Assembly: GCF_947387515.1 (NCBI RefSeq)
Contig: NZ_CANDOB010000002.1
Coordinates: 868,001 to 932,000 of the forward strand
Reading direction: 5' to 3'
Length of the DNA stretch: 64,000 nucleotides
Source: Alkalihalobacillus sp. CinArs1
GTDB taxonomy: Bacteria > Bacillota > Bacilli > Bacillales > Guptibacillaceae
In this document: piece by piece, positions 1 through 8,069 of the stretch
Layout: each line of letters begins with the position of its first letter
Numbering within the stretch: the first letter of the stretch is position 1
Position numbers and translations under genes: made by a program
Notes under the pieces: model-generated
Databases searched by the model: none
Told to the model about the DNA's origin: nothing
The model's input: only the letters and a program-made list of their open reading frames with translations

Positions 1-84
1 TTTTATCATCAAAATTTAATGTTTTTTACAAGTAGTATGTGGGTATTCCTCCTTATAGACTAAGACCTTTAAGGTGGGATTATA

Positions 85-2880
85 ATGGGGAAAAGCACGA
101 ATAAGGGGACGAAGCAGCCTAGAAAACGTACTTTCTTAAGATACATAGCATTGAGCATGGTGTTTATCATGATATTTGTATTATCTTTTGGTGGCTATAA
201 TACGTATGCTTATATCAATGATGCACCTAAACTTGATGAGAAAGAGTTAAACCTTGCTCAGTCTTCAACGATTTACGATCGAGATGGAAATAAGATAAAA
301 GATCTTATCGGTAAGGAGCATAGAAAAACAGTAGCATTTGAAGACATTCCAGACCACGTCGTGAACGCGTTTATCGCAGTAGAAGATGTGAGGTTCTGGG
401 ATCATAGCGGCGTCGACGTGAAACGAATAGGCGGTGCGATTCTTGCGAATATCAAAGAAGGTTTCGGCGCAGAAGGCGCGAGTACGATCACACAGCAAGT
501 CGTGAAGAACATGCTTCTTGAACCTGAGAAAACGATGAAGCGAAAAGTCCAAGAAGCTTATCTTGCAATTGAGTTAGAAGAAGAGTATTCGAAAGAAGAA
601 ATCTTCGAAATGTATGTGAACAAAATCTATTTTGGTAATGGAGCATACGGTGTCGCAACCGCAGCTGATACATACTTTGATAAGAATTTGGATGAATTAA
701 CGACTGGTGAAGTTGCTCTATTGGCCGGATTACCACAAAGACCTTCTGGATATGATCCATACAAACATGAAGATCTTGCGGAAGAGAGAAGAGGAACCGT
801 CCTCTATCTGATGGAGAAACACGGTTTCATTAGTAAAGAGGAACGAAAAGAAGCAGAATCTGTAGCAGTATCTGACTTGATTGTCGAGAAGAAAGCACCT
901 TCTACGACCAATGACGCGTTTATTGATCAAGTGATCGTAGATTTGAAGAAAGCAGGAATACCTGAAACAGCACTTTTTACAGGCGGCTTGGAAATCCATA
1001 CGACACTCGATCAAAATGCACAGCAAGTTGTTGATGATGCCCTCACAACGGATAAGGCAGTAGCGTATCCAGATGAGAAGTTTAAAGCTGGTATTGTGTT
1101 GATCGATACACAAACAGGTAAGATCAGAGCTATAGGTGGAAATCGTAACTCTGAGAAGAAAGATGTTCAAAAAGGGTTCAACTATGCAACACAATTAGAG
1201 CGTCAGCCTGGATCGACGATTAAACCTATATTAGATTATGCTCCTGGTATTGAAAAACAAAAGTGGTCTACGAACAAACAGTTCGTGGATGAAGAGCTTG
1301 AACTAAATGGAAAAGAATTTAGCAATTGGAACGATGAGTACCATGGCAGTGTATCCATTAGGACTGCATTACAGTGGTCATATAATATCCCAGCCATCAA
1401 GGCATTCATGGAAGTCGGTGGGGAAGAAGCGAAAGCATTCGCTGAAAATCTAGGAATCTCGATCGACCATACTTATCCTTCATATGCGATTGGAGGGTTC
1501 AATAAAGGGATATCTCCATTAGAACTTGCTGGAGCATACGCATCCTTTGGCTCTGGAGGAGTTTTTCATGAACCTTATAGCGTAGAGAAAGTCGTGTATC
1601 CAAATGGGAAAGAGTTGAATCTAGCATCTGAGGGAAGCCGTGCCATGAGTGAAGGAACAGCTTACATGATCACAGATATGCTTCGCACTGTAGTAAAAGA
1701 TGGGACGGGTATGCAAGCGAGCATTCCAGGTCTTGACGTAGCTGGAAAAACTGGTACGACGAACTTACCAGAAGAAATCAATGCTGAAGGAACTTCAGAT
1801 TCGTGGTTCTCAGGTTATACGACTAATTTTACGGCAGCAGTATGGACGGGTTATGATCAAACAACGGCAGAAACGTTTATAAAAAAGAAGGATGACGACA
1901 TCGCAAAATTGTTGTTTAAGCATGTGATGGCAACAGTATCGACCGATGTAGAAACAGCAGCTTTTGAGAAACCAGATTCTGTTGTAGAGTTAAAGATCGA
2001 CAAGAATTCAGGCTTGCGAGCAAACTCAAAGACTCCTAGTTCAGAAACGATTACTGAACTATTCTTCAAGGGTGAGGAACCAGAAAAAGCAAAGCTGCCT
2101 GAACCAAAACCGAAAAAAGAAGAGAAAAAGAAACCAGCTCCTCCTAACAATAGCGATAAAAAGGAAGCAGAAAAAGACAAAGAAACGAATGAACCTGAAG
2201 AGTCCTCTGAAACAAATGAACAGAGTAATTCTTCTGAAGATGCAAACGAAGAGAACAGCGGTGAACAAGGTTCAGAAGAGACCGAAAGTGAAGAAGACAC
2301 CGAGAGTTCTGAATCAGGAGATTCAGGAAGTGAAGAAGGATCAGGGTCAGGAGACTCTGGAGGTGAAGATGGCTCAGGAACAGGAGACTCTGGAGGTGAA
2401 GATGGCTCAGGAACAGGAGACTCCGGAGGTGAAGATGGCTCAGGAACAGGAGACTCCGGAGGTGAAGATGGCTCAGGAACAGGAGACTCCGGAGATGAAG
2501 ATGGTTCAGGATCAGGAGACTCTGGAAGTGAAGAAGGTACAGGAGGCTCAGGATCAGGAGACTCTGGAAGTGAAGAAGGTACAGGAGGCTCAGGATCAGG
2601 AGACTCTGGAAGTGAAGAAGGTGCTGGCTCAGGGTCAGGAGAATCCGGAAGTGAAGAAGGTGCTGGCTCAGGGTCAGGAGAATCCGGAAGTGAAGAAGGT
2701 GCTGGCTCAGGATCAGGAGACTCCGGAAGTGAAGAAGAAACTGATGGCTCAGATTCAGGAAACACTCGAAATGAAGAGGGTTCAGCAGAACCGGGAAACG
2801 GAAGCTCTAAAACTGATGAAGAGGATGAAGAATCAAACGATGACTCAACTGAAAATACGAAACAGTCTTCTAACGGCTAA
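85..2880 (+). CDS. Class A penicillin-binding protein (PonA/PBP1-like) with long acidic repeat tail
   Basis: Bifunctional enzyme that polymerises and cross-links peptidoglycan on the outer face of the membrane. A basic cytoplasmic stretch (residues 1-17) precedes one membrane anchor (about 18-42). The transglycosylase domain (about 60-240) carries catalytic Glu100 in an AVED motif and the STITQQ signature. The transpeptidase domain (about 335-620) shows Ser377-T-I-Lys380, Ser432-Y-Asn434 and Lys555-T-G-T. The plan and local motifs match Bacillus PonA, but I see no fibronectin-type region before the tail. From about residue 690 the protein is low-complexity Gly/Ser/Glu/Asp, encoded by tandem repeats. 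The start has an AAGGTGG site upstream. It is convergent with gerP. Confidence 0.93.
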   Translation: MGKSTNKGTKQPRKRTFLRYIALSMVFIMIFVLSFGGYNTYAYINDAPKLDEKELNLAQSSTIYDRDGNKIKDLIGKEHRKTVAFEDIPDHVVNAFIAVEDVRFWDHSGVDVKRIGGAILANIKEGFGAEGASTITQQVVKNMLLEPEKTMKRKVQEAYLAIELEEEYSKEEIFEMYVNKIYFGNGAYGVATAADTYFDKNLDELTTGEVALLAGLPQRPSGYDPYKHEDLAEERRGTVLYLMEKHGFISKEERKEAESVAVSDLIVEKKAPSTTNDAFIDQVIVDLKKAGIPETALFTGGLEIHTTLDQNAQQVVDDALTTDKAVAYPDEKFKAGIVLIDTQTGKIRAIGGNRNSEKKDVQKGFNYATQLERQPGSTIKPILDYAPGIEKQKWSTNKQFVDEELELNGKEFSNWNDEYHGSVSIRTALQWSYNIPAIKAFMEVGGEEAKAFAENLGISIDHTYPSYAIGGFNKGISPLELAGAYASFGSGGVFHEPYSVEKVVYPNGKELNLASEGSRAMSEGTAYMITDMLRTVVKDGTGMQASIPGLDVAGKTGTTNLPEEINAEGTSDSWFSGYTTNFTAAVWTGYDQTTAETFIKKKDDDIAKLLFKHVMATVSTDVETAAFEKPDSVVELKIDKNSGLRANSKTPSSETITELFFKGEEPEKAKLPEPKPKKEEKKKPAPPNNSDKKEAEKDKETNEPEESSETNEQSNSSEDANEENSGEQGSEETESEEDTESSESGDSGSEEGSGSGDSGGEDGSGTGDSGGEDGSGTGDSGGEDGSGTGDSGGEDGSGTGDSGDEDGSGSGDSGSEEGTGGSGSGDSGSEEGTGGSGSGDSGSEEGAGSGSGESGSEEGAGSGSGESGSEEGAGSGSGDSGSEEETDGSDSGNTRNEEGSAEPGNGSSKTDEEDEESNDDSTENTKQSSNG
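2371..2736. repeat. Coding minisatellite in the PBP tail (33, 42 and 39 bp units)
   Basis: Tandem in-frame repeats fill this stretch without gaps: five 33 bp units (2371-2535), two identical-looking 42 bp units (2536-2619) and three 39 bp units (2620-2736). All share a core encoding Gly-Ser-Gly-x-Gly-(Asp/Glu)-Ser-Gly followed by two or three acidic residues. Units of one size are nearly identical at DNA level, which suggests recent expansion. All unit sizes are multiples of three, so copy-number change would keep the frame. Confidence 0.9.
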
Positions 2881-2886
2881 TGTTGA

Positions 2887-2924
2887 AAACCTCCAGATTA
2901 CATCTGGAGGTTTAGTTGTTTTTC
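2887..2924 (+). terminator. Terminator of the PBP gene
   Basis: An 11 bp stem (AAACCTCCAGA / TCTGGAGGTTT, 2887-2897 and 2903-2913) is followed by a T-rich run, directly after the PBP stop codon. Confidence 0.8.
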
Positions 2925-2930
2925 GTATGT

Positions 2931-2954
2931 AAAATACCGCCGCTTTGGCGGTAT
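2931..2954 (-). terminator. Terminator of the gerP operon
   Basis: ATACCGCC / GGCGGTAT (2934-2941 and 2947-2954) forms a GC-rich hairpin. Read on the minus strand it is followed by a TTTTACA tract, immediately after the stop codon of the last gerP gene. Confidence 0.75.
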
Positions 2955-3169
2955 CAAGATGGAGGGGCTAACGGTACATATGGGCTAAATTCAGACTGAG
3001 ACTGTTGAGATTCAAATTCTGGAGCTGGCTCTGTATACGCTCCAGTATTGTAAAGGTTAGAAAGAGGTTTGATGACACCTGCACTACCAATTTGAAGAAC
3101 TGAAGAGTTTGAAATTCCTTCTACTCTAAGCTGATGAATGACGATGTTTTGATTTACAAAGAAATTCAA
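2954..3169 (-). CDS. gerPB: Spore germination protein GerPB, displaced to the operon end
   Basis: 71-residue GerPB-like protein. GerP proteins act in the inner spore coat and are needed for germinants to pass through it. The N-terminal MNFFVNQ start, the SNSSVLQIGSAG motif and the proline-rich end (PLAPP) match what I recall of B. subtilis GerPB (77 residues). The start is TTG at 3169, 14 bases after the stop of the gerPF-like gene, with a weak GGGAG/GAAGAG site. In B. subtilis gerPB is the second gene of the operon; here the space between gerPA and gerPC is only 65 bp and holds no gene, and gerPB comes last. Function should be conserved, but its position and weak start may change its dosage. 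Confidence 0.85.
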   Translation of the reverse strand: MNFFVNQNIVIHQLRVEGISNSSVLQIGSAGVIKPLSNLYNTGAYTEPAPEFESQQSQSEFSPYVPLAPPS

Positions 3170-3183
3170 GGCTCTTCAGCTCC

Positions 3184-3399
3184 CTAATTATTTGCGGTGA
3201 TATCTTGGTCAGCGATGTCAGGATCAAATGAGTTCGTCATACTGAATCCATTGTTTACAACATGAAAATCCCCAGTATTAAACCCTCCTGAACCTGCGTA
3301 CGTTTTCGAAGTCGATTTTGGTGTTGTATTGAAGCTGTCCCCGAAGTTTACGACTCCCCCTGCGCTGTTGATTTTTACTGGACCTACAATAGAAGGCAT
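3184..3399 (-). CDS. gerPF: Spore germination protein GerPF (GerPA/GerPF family)
   Basis: 71-residue member of the GerPA/GerPF family. It has the MPSIVGPVKINS start, a Gly-rich STSKTYAGSGGFNTGD centre and a DPDIADQD end. It is a coat-localised germinant permeability factor. It is paralogous to the gene at 4703-4924, and the A versus F labels rest on operon position because the two belong to one family. An AAAGGATG ribosome site lies before the ATG. It follows gerPE by 61 bp and precedes the relocated gerPB. Confidence 0.8.
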   Translation of the reverse strand: MPSIVGPVKINSAGGVVNFGDSFNTTPKSTSKTYAGSGGFNTGDFHVVNNGFSMTNSFDPDIADQDITANN

Positions 3400-3460
3400 G
3401 GATAAACATCCTTTGCAGTGATAGTTATACCGTATACTATGTCTAATCTAGGGATATGTT

Positions 3461-3850
3461 CTACTTATCCTCTTCAGGATCAGAGAAGAATTCACGAATG
3501 TTCTTTACTCTCGCTTCGCTTCGAATAAATTGCGTGGAACCTACGTGTAGAACAGAAGAAGCTGCAACACCGATAATATCGACTCCGCCTACTTTGATTA
3601 CGGGGTTTTCTTGAATCGTTATTTGTTCCACACACTCTGTAATAACAGGGAGAGGAATCTCTTGAGAATAAATAGGAAATTCGGATAAATCCTTTGCTTC
3701 ATCGCCTTTAAAGATGGGTAACTCTCGTTGCACGGCGAATACCTGCGATTCAGGAGTAACTTGGTTGCTGTCCCCTATCTGCACTGTTGCTGCAAGGTCT
3801 ACGGACGCGACGCGAATCCAGTTAACGAGTGAAGCTCTAGAAGGGATCAT
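3461..3850 (-). CDS. gerPE: Spore germination protein GerPE
   Basis: 129-residue protein, very close to the 128 residues of B. subtilis GerPE. The ATG at 3850 overlaps the gerPD stop as ATGA, which indicates translational coupling. A longer open frame reaches 3919, but it would run through most of gerPD and lacks a ribosome site. Internal motifs (IGDSNQ, SSVLHVGSTQ) resemble the short hydrophobic/Gly motifs shared by GerPB, GerPD and GerPE. It is part of the mother-cell gerP operon. Confidence 0.85.
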   Translation of the reverse strand: MIPSRASLVNWIRVASVDLAATVQIGDSNQVTPESQVFAVQRELPIFKGDEAKDLSEFPIYSQEIPLPVITECVEQITIQENPVIKVGGVDIIGVAASSVLHVGSTQFIRSEARVKNIREFFSDPEEDK

Positions 3851-4023
3851 GTCGTAATCGGCACAAATGGTCTTGTGACGATTAATGATTCTGGAGGTGT
3901 ATCGAATATTGATGAGCATGCGACAGTTTGCGTATCTCCGATCAATACGACTGATGAGCTCGCTACGGCCATGATCGAAAGCTGACCTACTGAAAGTCCT
4001 CTATTTATGACGGTGTACTTCAA
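3847..4023 (-). CDS. gerPD: Spore germination protein GerPD (58 residues)
   Basis: Short gene found by reading the minus strand between gerPC and gerPE. It starts with TTG at 4023, overlapping the gerPC stop (TTGA), and ends with TGA overlapping the gerPE ATG (ATGA). The product is 58 residues, the length I recall for B. subtilis GerPD. It begins MKYTVINRGLSVGQL and has SSSVVLIGD and IFDTPPESLIV motifs typical of this family. The four-base overlaps on both sides argue for a coupled C-D-E translation block. Confidence 0.88.
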   Translation of the reverse strand: MKYTVINRGLSVGQLSIMAVASSSVVLIGDTQTVACSSIFDTPPESLIVTRPFVPITT

Positions 4024-4637
4024 TGTGGTTCCATCCCCTTCGGTAAGTTTTTAATGAAAGCTTCCATTCCCTTTACGACATCCCGCTTGATTTTTGTTAC
4101 GATTTCTTCCGTCACTTCTTCATTCGTTGCTGAAGAAGAACGAGTGCTCGAATCGTTCAAATAATGATTGATTCTTTGATCGAGCTGTTTTTGTATATCG
4201 TTTAATATAAAATGACGATAAGGATCGTCGAGAGGGTAATTATATTGTTTTTCCAATTCCATTAGTTGAGGCAACGCATCCCTCTGCATATAAGATTGGA
4301 CGTTCTGTTGAATGGCTTGAATGGCTTCTGGTGAAGCTGCTGGAGCATTTGGTCCTTGTGGCTGACCATTGACCGTAAAGTCTTCTAACATTTCTCCATT
4401 TGCGCCTGGCGTCAGTCCGATGTTAAGGGTACCATCCAACCTTTCTATTTTAAGTTGGTCAAATTTATATTCAACTTTTTCAATATTTGTTTTAGGAGAT
4501 TGCGCTTGCTCTTGCATTTTTAACTCGAGCCGCTTGATCTTTTTTTCAAGCTTGCTGATTCGATTGTCTTGTTGGGCAATAGTTTCTTGCATCCGTTGCA
4601 GTATCGCGTATAAGTTATCGTTTGGATACATAGACAA
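4020..4637 (-). CDS. gerPC: Spore germination protein GerPC
   Basis: 205 residues, the same length as B. subtilis GerPC. Residues about 10-45 form a predicted coiled coil (QRMQETIAQQ, ISKLEKKIKRLELKM). A Gly/Asn-rich segment follows (LNIGLTPGANGEM), then a helical C-terminal half. It is a component of the gerP system that allows germinants through the spore coat. The ATG at 4637 lies 65 bp after gerPA, with no gerPB between them. The stop overlaps the gerPD start. Confidence 0.9.
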   Translation of the reverse strand: MSMYPNDNLYAILQRMQETIAQQDNRISKLEKKIKRLELKMQEQAQSPKTNIEKVEYKFDQLKIERLDGTLNIGLTPGANGEMLEDFTVNGQPQGPNAPAASPEAIQAIQQNVQSYMQRDALPQLMELEKQYNYPLDDPYRHFILNDIQKQLDQRINHYLNDSSTRSSSATNEEVTEEIVTKIKRDVVKGMEAFIKNLPKGMEPH

Positions 4638-4702
4638 TCCTCTCCCGTATAGGAATCTTACTTCAGTCTATGCTGTAACTGATAATAGGTGTTCGCCCTA
4701 TT

Positions 4703-4924
4703 TTAGATATTTGCAACCACGTTCTGATCTGCAACATCGGAATCGTTTACTGTCGTTACGCTGTAGGAACTACTTACGTTAAGTCCGTTTCCTGTATTGA
4801 ATGAACCTGCACCAGCAAATGTTTTCGCTGTGCTGATAGGAGATACGATAAACACGTCACCGACATGAAATACTCCGCTACTACCGATGCTGTTTACTTT
4901 GATTGCTCCAACTAATGCCGGCAT
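4703..4924 (-). CDS. gerPA: Spore germination protein GerPA (GerPA/GerPF family), first operon gene
   Basis: 73 residues, beginning MPALVGAIKVNS, with STAKTFAGAGSFNTG and DSDVADQNVV motifs of the GerPA/GerPF family. It is the promoter-proximal gene, so gerPA by position. A clear AAAGGATG site precedes the ATG. A sigma-K-type promoter lies about 30-60 bp upstream, consistent with the known late mother-cell expression of gerP in Bacillus. Confidence 0.82.
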   Translation of the reverse strand: MPALVGAIKVNSIGSSGVFHVGDVFIVSPISTAKTFAGAGSFNTGNGLNVSSSYSVTTVNDSDVADQNVVANI

Positions 4925-4955
4925 GATTTCACATCCTTTTTCTAGCGTCTCTTGT

Positions 4956-4984
4956 TACTGTATGCGATAAAACGGGCTAATGTT
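4956..4984 (-). promoter_or_regulatory. Sigma-K-type promoter of gerP
   Basis: On the minus strand AACA (4984-4981), a 16-base spacer, then CATACAGTA (4964-4956). The -10 fits CATANNNTA exactly and the -35 fits the short AC-containing sigma-K element. It lies about 32 bp upstream of gerPA. Confidence 0.72.
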
Positions 4985-5067
4985 CAGACAAGTGATTGGG
5001 CGGATCCATCCTCTTGTATCGAAGGGTCATCAGCATATTTAATAAAGATCGTTTCTTCTTTGAATAT

Positions 5068-5095
5068 TTGACTTCCTTCTGATAAAAAATAGTCT
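5068..5095 (+). promoter_or_regulatory. Possible sigma-A promoter of the DUF4397 gene
   Basis: TTGACT (5068-5073), a 16-base spacer, then TAGTCT (5090-5095), about 34 bp before the start codon. The -35 is good and the -10 is poor. Confidence 0.4.
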
Positions 5096-5128
5096 CGTCA
5101 GATAATAGAAGAAAAAGGATGTGTTTGT

Positions 5129-5788
5129 ATGAAGATGATCGCCTCATTACTCTTAACCGTATGTATGGTAATGGGATTAACCCAGATCACTCAAGCTGGC
5201 GAACAATCAAACGTAAGAGTGATTCATGCTTCTCCAGATGCGCCAGAGGTAGATGTCTATGTGGACGGGAAACCTGCTTTTGAAGGAGCGACGTTCCAAG
5301 CAGCAACGGACTATGCATCCGTAACACCTGGTGAAAGGAAAATACAAGTGTTTCCTTCATCTGCGGGAGGAAAAGGGGATGCAGTCCTCGAGAAAACATT
5401 AACGATCGGCAGCGGCAAAGACTATTCTGTTGTTGCTTTAGGAAAGCTTTCTGACCTTTCATTGCTTGTTTTAGAGGATGAGACAGCGACTTCAGAGAAA
5501 GCGGGTATCCGCGCTGTTCATGCTTCGCCAGACGCGCCGGCTGTCGATATCGCTGTAAAAGATGGAGATGCAATCATCAGCGATCTGTCGTTCGGTAAAT
5601 CTTCCGACTACAAGACGGTTGACCCAGGGACGTATGATCTTGAGATTAGACCTGCAGGGAGTAGTCAATCCGTTTTAGATTTACCGAATATTCCTGTTGA
5701 AAGTGGGCAGAATTATACTGCGATAGCAGTAGGTTTCCTAGAAGATGAACCTAGTTTGAACGTTGTTCTTGTAAAAGACGGTAATTAA
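5129..5788 (+). CDS. Secreted protein with two DUF4397 domains
   Basis: 219 residues. An N-terminal signal peptide (about 1-23, ending near QAGE) is followed by two tandem DUF4397-like domains. Each starts with the family's VRVIHASPDAPEVDVYVDG-type motif (residues about 29 and 130, the second AVHASPDAPAVDI) and forms a beta-rich fold. The role of the family is not established; extracellular or cell-wall location is inferred from the signal peptide. An AAGGATG site precedes the ATG. It is a single-gene unit with its own terminator, divergent from gerP. Confidence 0.85.
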   Translation: MKMIASLLLTVCMVMGLTQITQAGEQSNVRVIHASPDAPEVDVYVDGKPAFEGATFQAATDYASVTPGERKIQVFPSSAGGKGDAVLEKTLTIGSGKDYSVVALGKLSDLSLLVLEDETATSEKAGIRAVHASPDAPAVDIAVKDGDAIISDLSFGKSSDYKTVDPGTYDLEIRPAGSSQSVLDLPNIPVESGQNYTAIAVGFLEDEPSLNVVLVKDGN

Positions 5789-5794
5789 CACACG

Positions 5795-5824
5795 ACCGCA
5801 GCGATTCCGCTGCGGTTCTTTCTA
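5795..5824 (+). terminator. Terminator after the DUF4397 gene
   Basis: ACCGCAGCG / CGCTGCGGT stem with an ATTC loop, followed by TCTTTCT. Confidence 0.75.
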
Positions 5825-5846
5825 TCCAATATTAGGAGTGAATTGC

Positions 5847-6098
5847 ATGCACACAAAGCAAACCGTTCGTTATATTTGCGAACAGTATCAAAGCGGAAAT
5901 CACTATTATTATAAACAGGAGCTCATTACTCATGATTCCTGGCAAAATCCTTCTTCTATCCAATGGTCGGCAAGACGTCCGATCACGCGGAAAACCTTTC
6001 AAGCTAAAGAAAAAGAAGGGTATAAGACGCTCGTAATAAAAGTAGAGAAAGCGCCTGCAGAAATTCTCTTATTCACGAAGCGAAAGGAGAGCGTTTAA
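5847..6098 (+). CDS. Small hypothetical protein (83 aa)
   Basis: I do not recognise this family. The product is 83 residues, soluble, rich in Tyr, Lys and Gln (a YQSGNHYYYKQE segment) and mixed in secondary structure, with no membrane segment. The start at 5847 was chosen because AGGAG at 5834-5838 is eight bases upstream; an in-frame GTG at 5838 would overlap that site. It precedes a DUF2188 protein by about 50 bp and may be cotranscribed with it. Confidence 0.6.
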   Translation: MHTKQTVRYICEQYQSGNHYYYKQELITHDSWQNPSSIQWSARRPITRKTFQAKEKEGYKTLVIKVEKAPAEILLFTKRKESV

Positions 6099-6146
6099 AA
6101 TAGGGCCGGAAGTGGTATTAACTTTTCAAAAAGGAGGTGGTTCTAA

Positions 6147-6353
6147 TTGAAGACGATTTATCACGTTCAGAGCCATCGTGATGAGAAGTGGCAAGTGAAA
6201 CGAGAAGGAGCTGAACAAGCTACCAAAACGTTTTCTACAAAAGAAGAGGCCTATCAGTTTGGAAGAGAGCTTTGTGATTCTAATAGACCCTCAGAGCTTA
6301 TCATCCATAAGTTAGACGGTGAAATCGAGGATAAAAGCCTCTATAATGACTAG
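6147..6353 (+). CDS. DUF2188 family protein
   Basis: 68 residues with the DUF2188 pattern: an N-terminal YHVQSHRDEKWQVKREGAE segment, a THR/Lys-rich TFSTKEEAYQFGRELC helix and an ELIIHKLDG strand ending in Asp-Gly. Members are small proteins of unknown role. The start is TTG at 6147, supported by a near-perfect AAGGAGGTGG site at 6131-6140. No signal peptide is present, so the product is probably cytoplasmic. Confidence 0.75.
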   Translation: MKTIYHVQSHRDEKWQVKREGAEQATKTFSTKEEAYQFGRELCDSNRPSELIIHKLDGEIEDKSLYND

Positions 6354-6442
6354 TAAATTTCGTTCGGGCGTACATATTTTTCAGCTTTTGAATAAATATA
6401 GTAGTACTAACTACTACTTTTAGATGAAAGAAGGGAACTGCG

Positions 6443-6925
6443 ATGGATTTTATTAGTCCCTCAGCTGGAAGAGTGACGGTCGAACAAGTTACCGGATTAA
6501 TCGAGTCATATACGAAAGAAGACCCTAAAGCGACTTATCGCATTGTTATAGGTACTGATTCTCAAACAACACGTAAAACGACGCAATTCGTAACTGCCTT
6601 GATCATCCACCGGGTAGGAAAAGGAGCAAGAATCTTCTACCGAAGAGAAAAACACAAACCCATTCATGAATTGCGACATCGTATCTATAAAGAAACTGAA
6701 ATGAGTCTCGAGCTTATGGAATCGTTAAAGGAAGAAGGAATCGCTGAACTTTTAAAGAAATGGCCGATCGAAATTCATCTTGATGTAGGAAAACAAGGTG
6801 AAACGCGTAAGATCATCCAAGAGGTTGTTGGTTGGGTAACAGCAGTAGGGTACATTGCCCGTATTAAACCGTACTCATATGGAGCGAGCAGTGTTGCTGA
6901 TCGTTATACGAAATCCATAAGTTAA
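6443..6925 (+). CDS. YkuK-like protein (DUF458, RNase H-like fold)
   Basis: 160 residues resembling the YkuK/DUF458 family, which is considered RNase H-like. An acidic-containing strand ([10 protein letters not shown], about 33-42) lies near the N-terminus. Two further segments with family-like acidic positions follow ([11 protein letters not shown] near 110 and the C-terminal [14 protein letters not shown]). The activity of the family is unknown, and in some spore formers members are sporulation-associated. An AGAAGGGA site precedes the ATG. It is followed by a strong terminator and then moaA. Confidence 0.75.
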   Translation: MDFISPSAGRVTVEQVTGLIESYTKEDPKATYRIVIGTDSQTTRKTTQFVTALIIHRVGKGARIFYRREKHKPIHELRHRIYKETEMSLELMESLKEEGIAELLKKWPIEIHLDVGKQGETRKIIQEVVGWVTAVGYIARIKPYSYGASSVADRYTKSIS

Positions 6926-6948
6926 ACTGGCCATGCCAGTTTTTTTCT
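6924..6948 (+). terminator. Terminator after the ykuK-like gene
   Basis: AAACTGG / CCAGTTT stem with a CCATG loop and a run of seven T; it begins inside the stop codon. Confidence 0.8.
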
Positions 6949-7044
6949 TTGGACAATCCTAATAAATTTGGGGTTATGGCTGGAAAAATATGCACGAACC
7001 CTTTAACATTAACCTTACTACCACATTGTGAAAGGAGTGAGGTT

Positions 7045-8064
7045 ATGGCTCGTGAGCAAAAGGTTTATGATCGCTATCAGCGTCCGCTACGAGATTTACG
7101 AATCTCTGTAACCGATCGATGTAATTTTCGCTGTCGCTATTGTATGCCAGAGGAAACGTTTGGTCCAGATTACGAATTTTTACCAAAAGCAAGTTTATTG
7201 AGTTTTGAGGAAATCACAAGACTTGCGAAGGTATTTGTGGGAATGGGAGTCGAGAAGATCAGACTTACTGGAGGAGAACCCCTCCTTCGAAAAGACTTAT
7301 CTGTTTTAGTACATATGCTTTCATCGATCGATGGAATAAAAGATATTGCTCTTACAACGAATGCATCTTTACTAAAGAAGCATGCTGTGAGCTTAAAAGA
7401 AGCGGGCTTAGATCGTGTCAACGTAAGCCTCGATGCGATTCATGATGAAACGTTCGGGAAGATGAATGGAAGAGGAACAAAGATCAAGCCGGTCCTCGAT
7501 GGGATACAGGCAGCAACGGATGCTGGCCTCGGAGTAAAGATTAATATGGTCGTACAAAAAGGTGTGAATGACCACGAGATCATCCCGATGGCAGCGTACT
7601 TTCGACACAGCGGACATGTCGTGAGGTTCATTGAGTATATGGATGTGGGAAATTCAAACGGGTGGAAATTTGACCATGTCGTAAGCAAAAAAGAGATCGT
7701 AGATGCTATTTCTGACCTGTACCCTTTGGAAGAGGTCGAACCTGCTTATTATGGAGAAGTTGCGAATCGTTTCACATACCTCGATGGAGCTGGTGAAATC
7801 GGTGTGATTTCTTCTGTAAGTGATTCATTTTGTGCGAATTGCACGCGTGCGAGATTATCAGCGGATGGAGCTCTTTATACCTGTTTATTTTCATCCAAGG
7901 GGACAAGTCTTCGAAATCCATTGCGAAACGGTGCGACTGACAGTCAGATGGCAGATCTTCTCCATTCCGTTTGGAAGGGACGAGACGACCGCTATTCTGA
8001 TGAACGAACGGAAGAAGGAGTCGAAAAGCGAGAAAAGATCGAAATGTCCTTCATAGGTGGGTAA
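7045..8064 (+). CDS. moaA: GTP 3',8-cyclase MoaA
   Basis: Radical SAM enzyme that starts molybdenum cofactor synthesis by converting GTP to 3',8-cyclo-7,8-dihydro-GTP. 339 residues, the usual length. The N-terminal [4Fe-4S] motif is Cys26-x3-Cys30-x2-Cys33. The C-terminal cluster that binds GTP is Cys263-x2-Cys266-x13-Cys280. The protein ends in Gly-Gly, as MoaA does. The start at 7045 has an AAAGGAGTGAGG site; an upstream in-frame extension to 6949 has none. It forms an operon with fdhD, five bases downstream. No other moa or moe gene lies here, so the rest of the pathway must be elsewhere. Confidence 0.95.
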   Translation: MAREQKVYDRYQRPLRDLRISVTDRCNFRCRYCMPEETFGPDYEFLPKASLLSFEEITRLAKVFVGMGVEKIRLTGGEPLLRKDLSVLVHMLSSIDGIKDIALTTNASLLKKHAVSLKEAGLDRVNVSLDAIHDETFGKMNGRGTKIKPVLDGIQAATDAGLGVKINMVVQKGVNDHEIIPMAAYFRHSGHVVRFIEYMDVGNSNGWKFDHVVSKKEIVDAISDLYPLEEVEPAYYGEVANRFTYLDGAGEIGVISSVSDSFCANCTRARLSADGALYTCLFSSKGTSLRNPLRNGATDSQMADLLHSVWKGRDDRYSDERTEEGVEKREKIEMSFIGG

Positions 8065-8069
8065 AAGAG

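Noticed and set aside
1857-2765. 302-codon open frame on the minus strand, rich in Ser-Pro-Glu
   Set aside because: It is antisense to the repeat tail of the PBP; the repeated units lack stops in this frame by chance. No ribosome site or family.
2072-2932. 286-codon plus-strand frame rich in Lys/Gln/Val
   Set aside because: A frame-shifted reading of the same PBP tail repeats.
3851-3919. N-terminal extension of GerPE to 152 residues
   Set aside because: It would overlap most of gerPD; the ATGA-coupled start at 3850 gives the expected family length.
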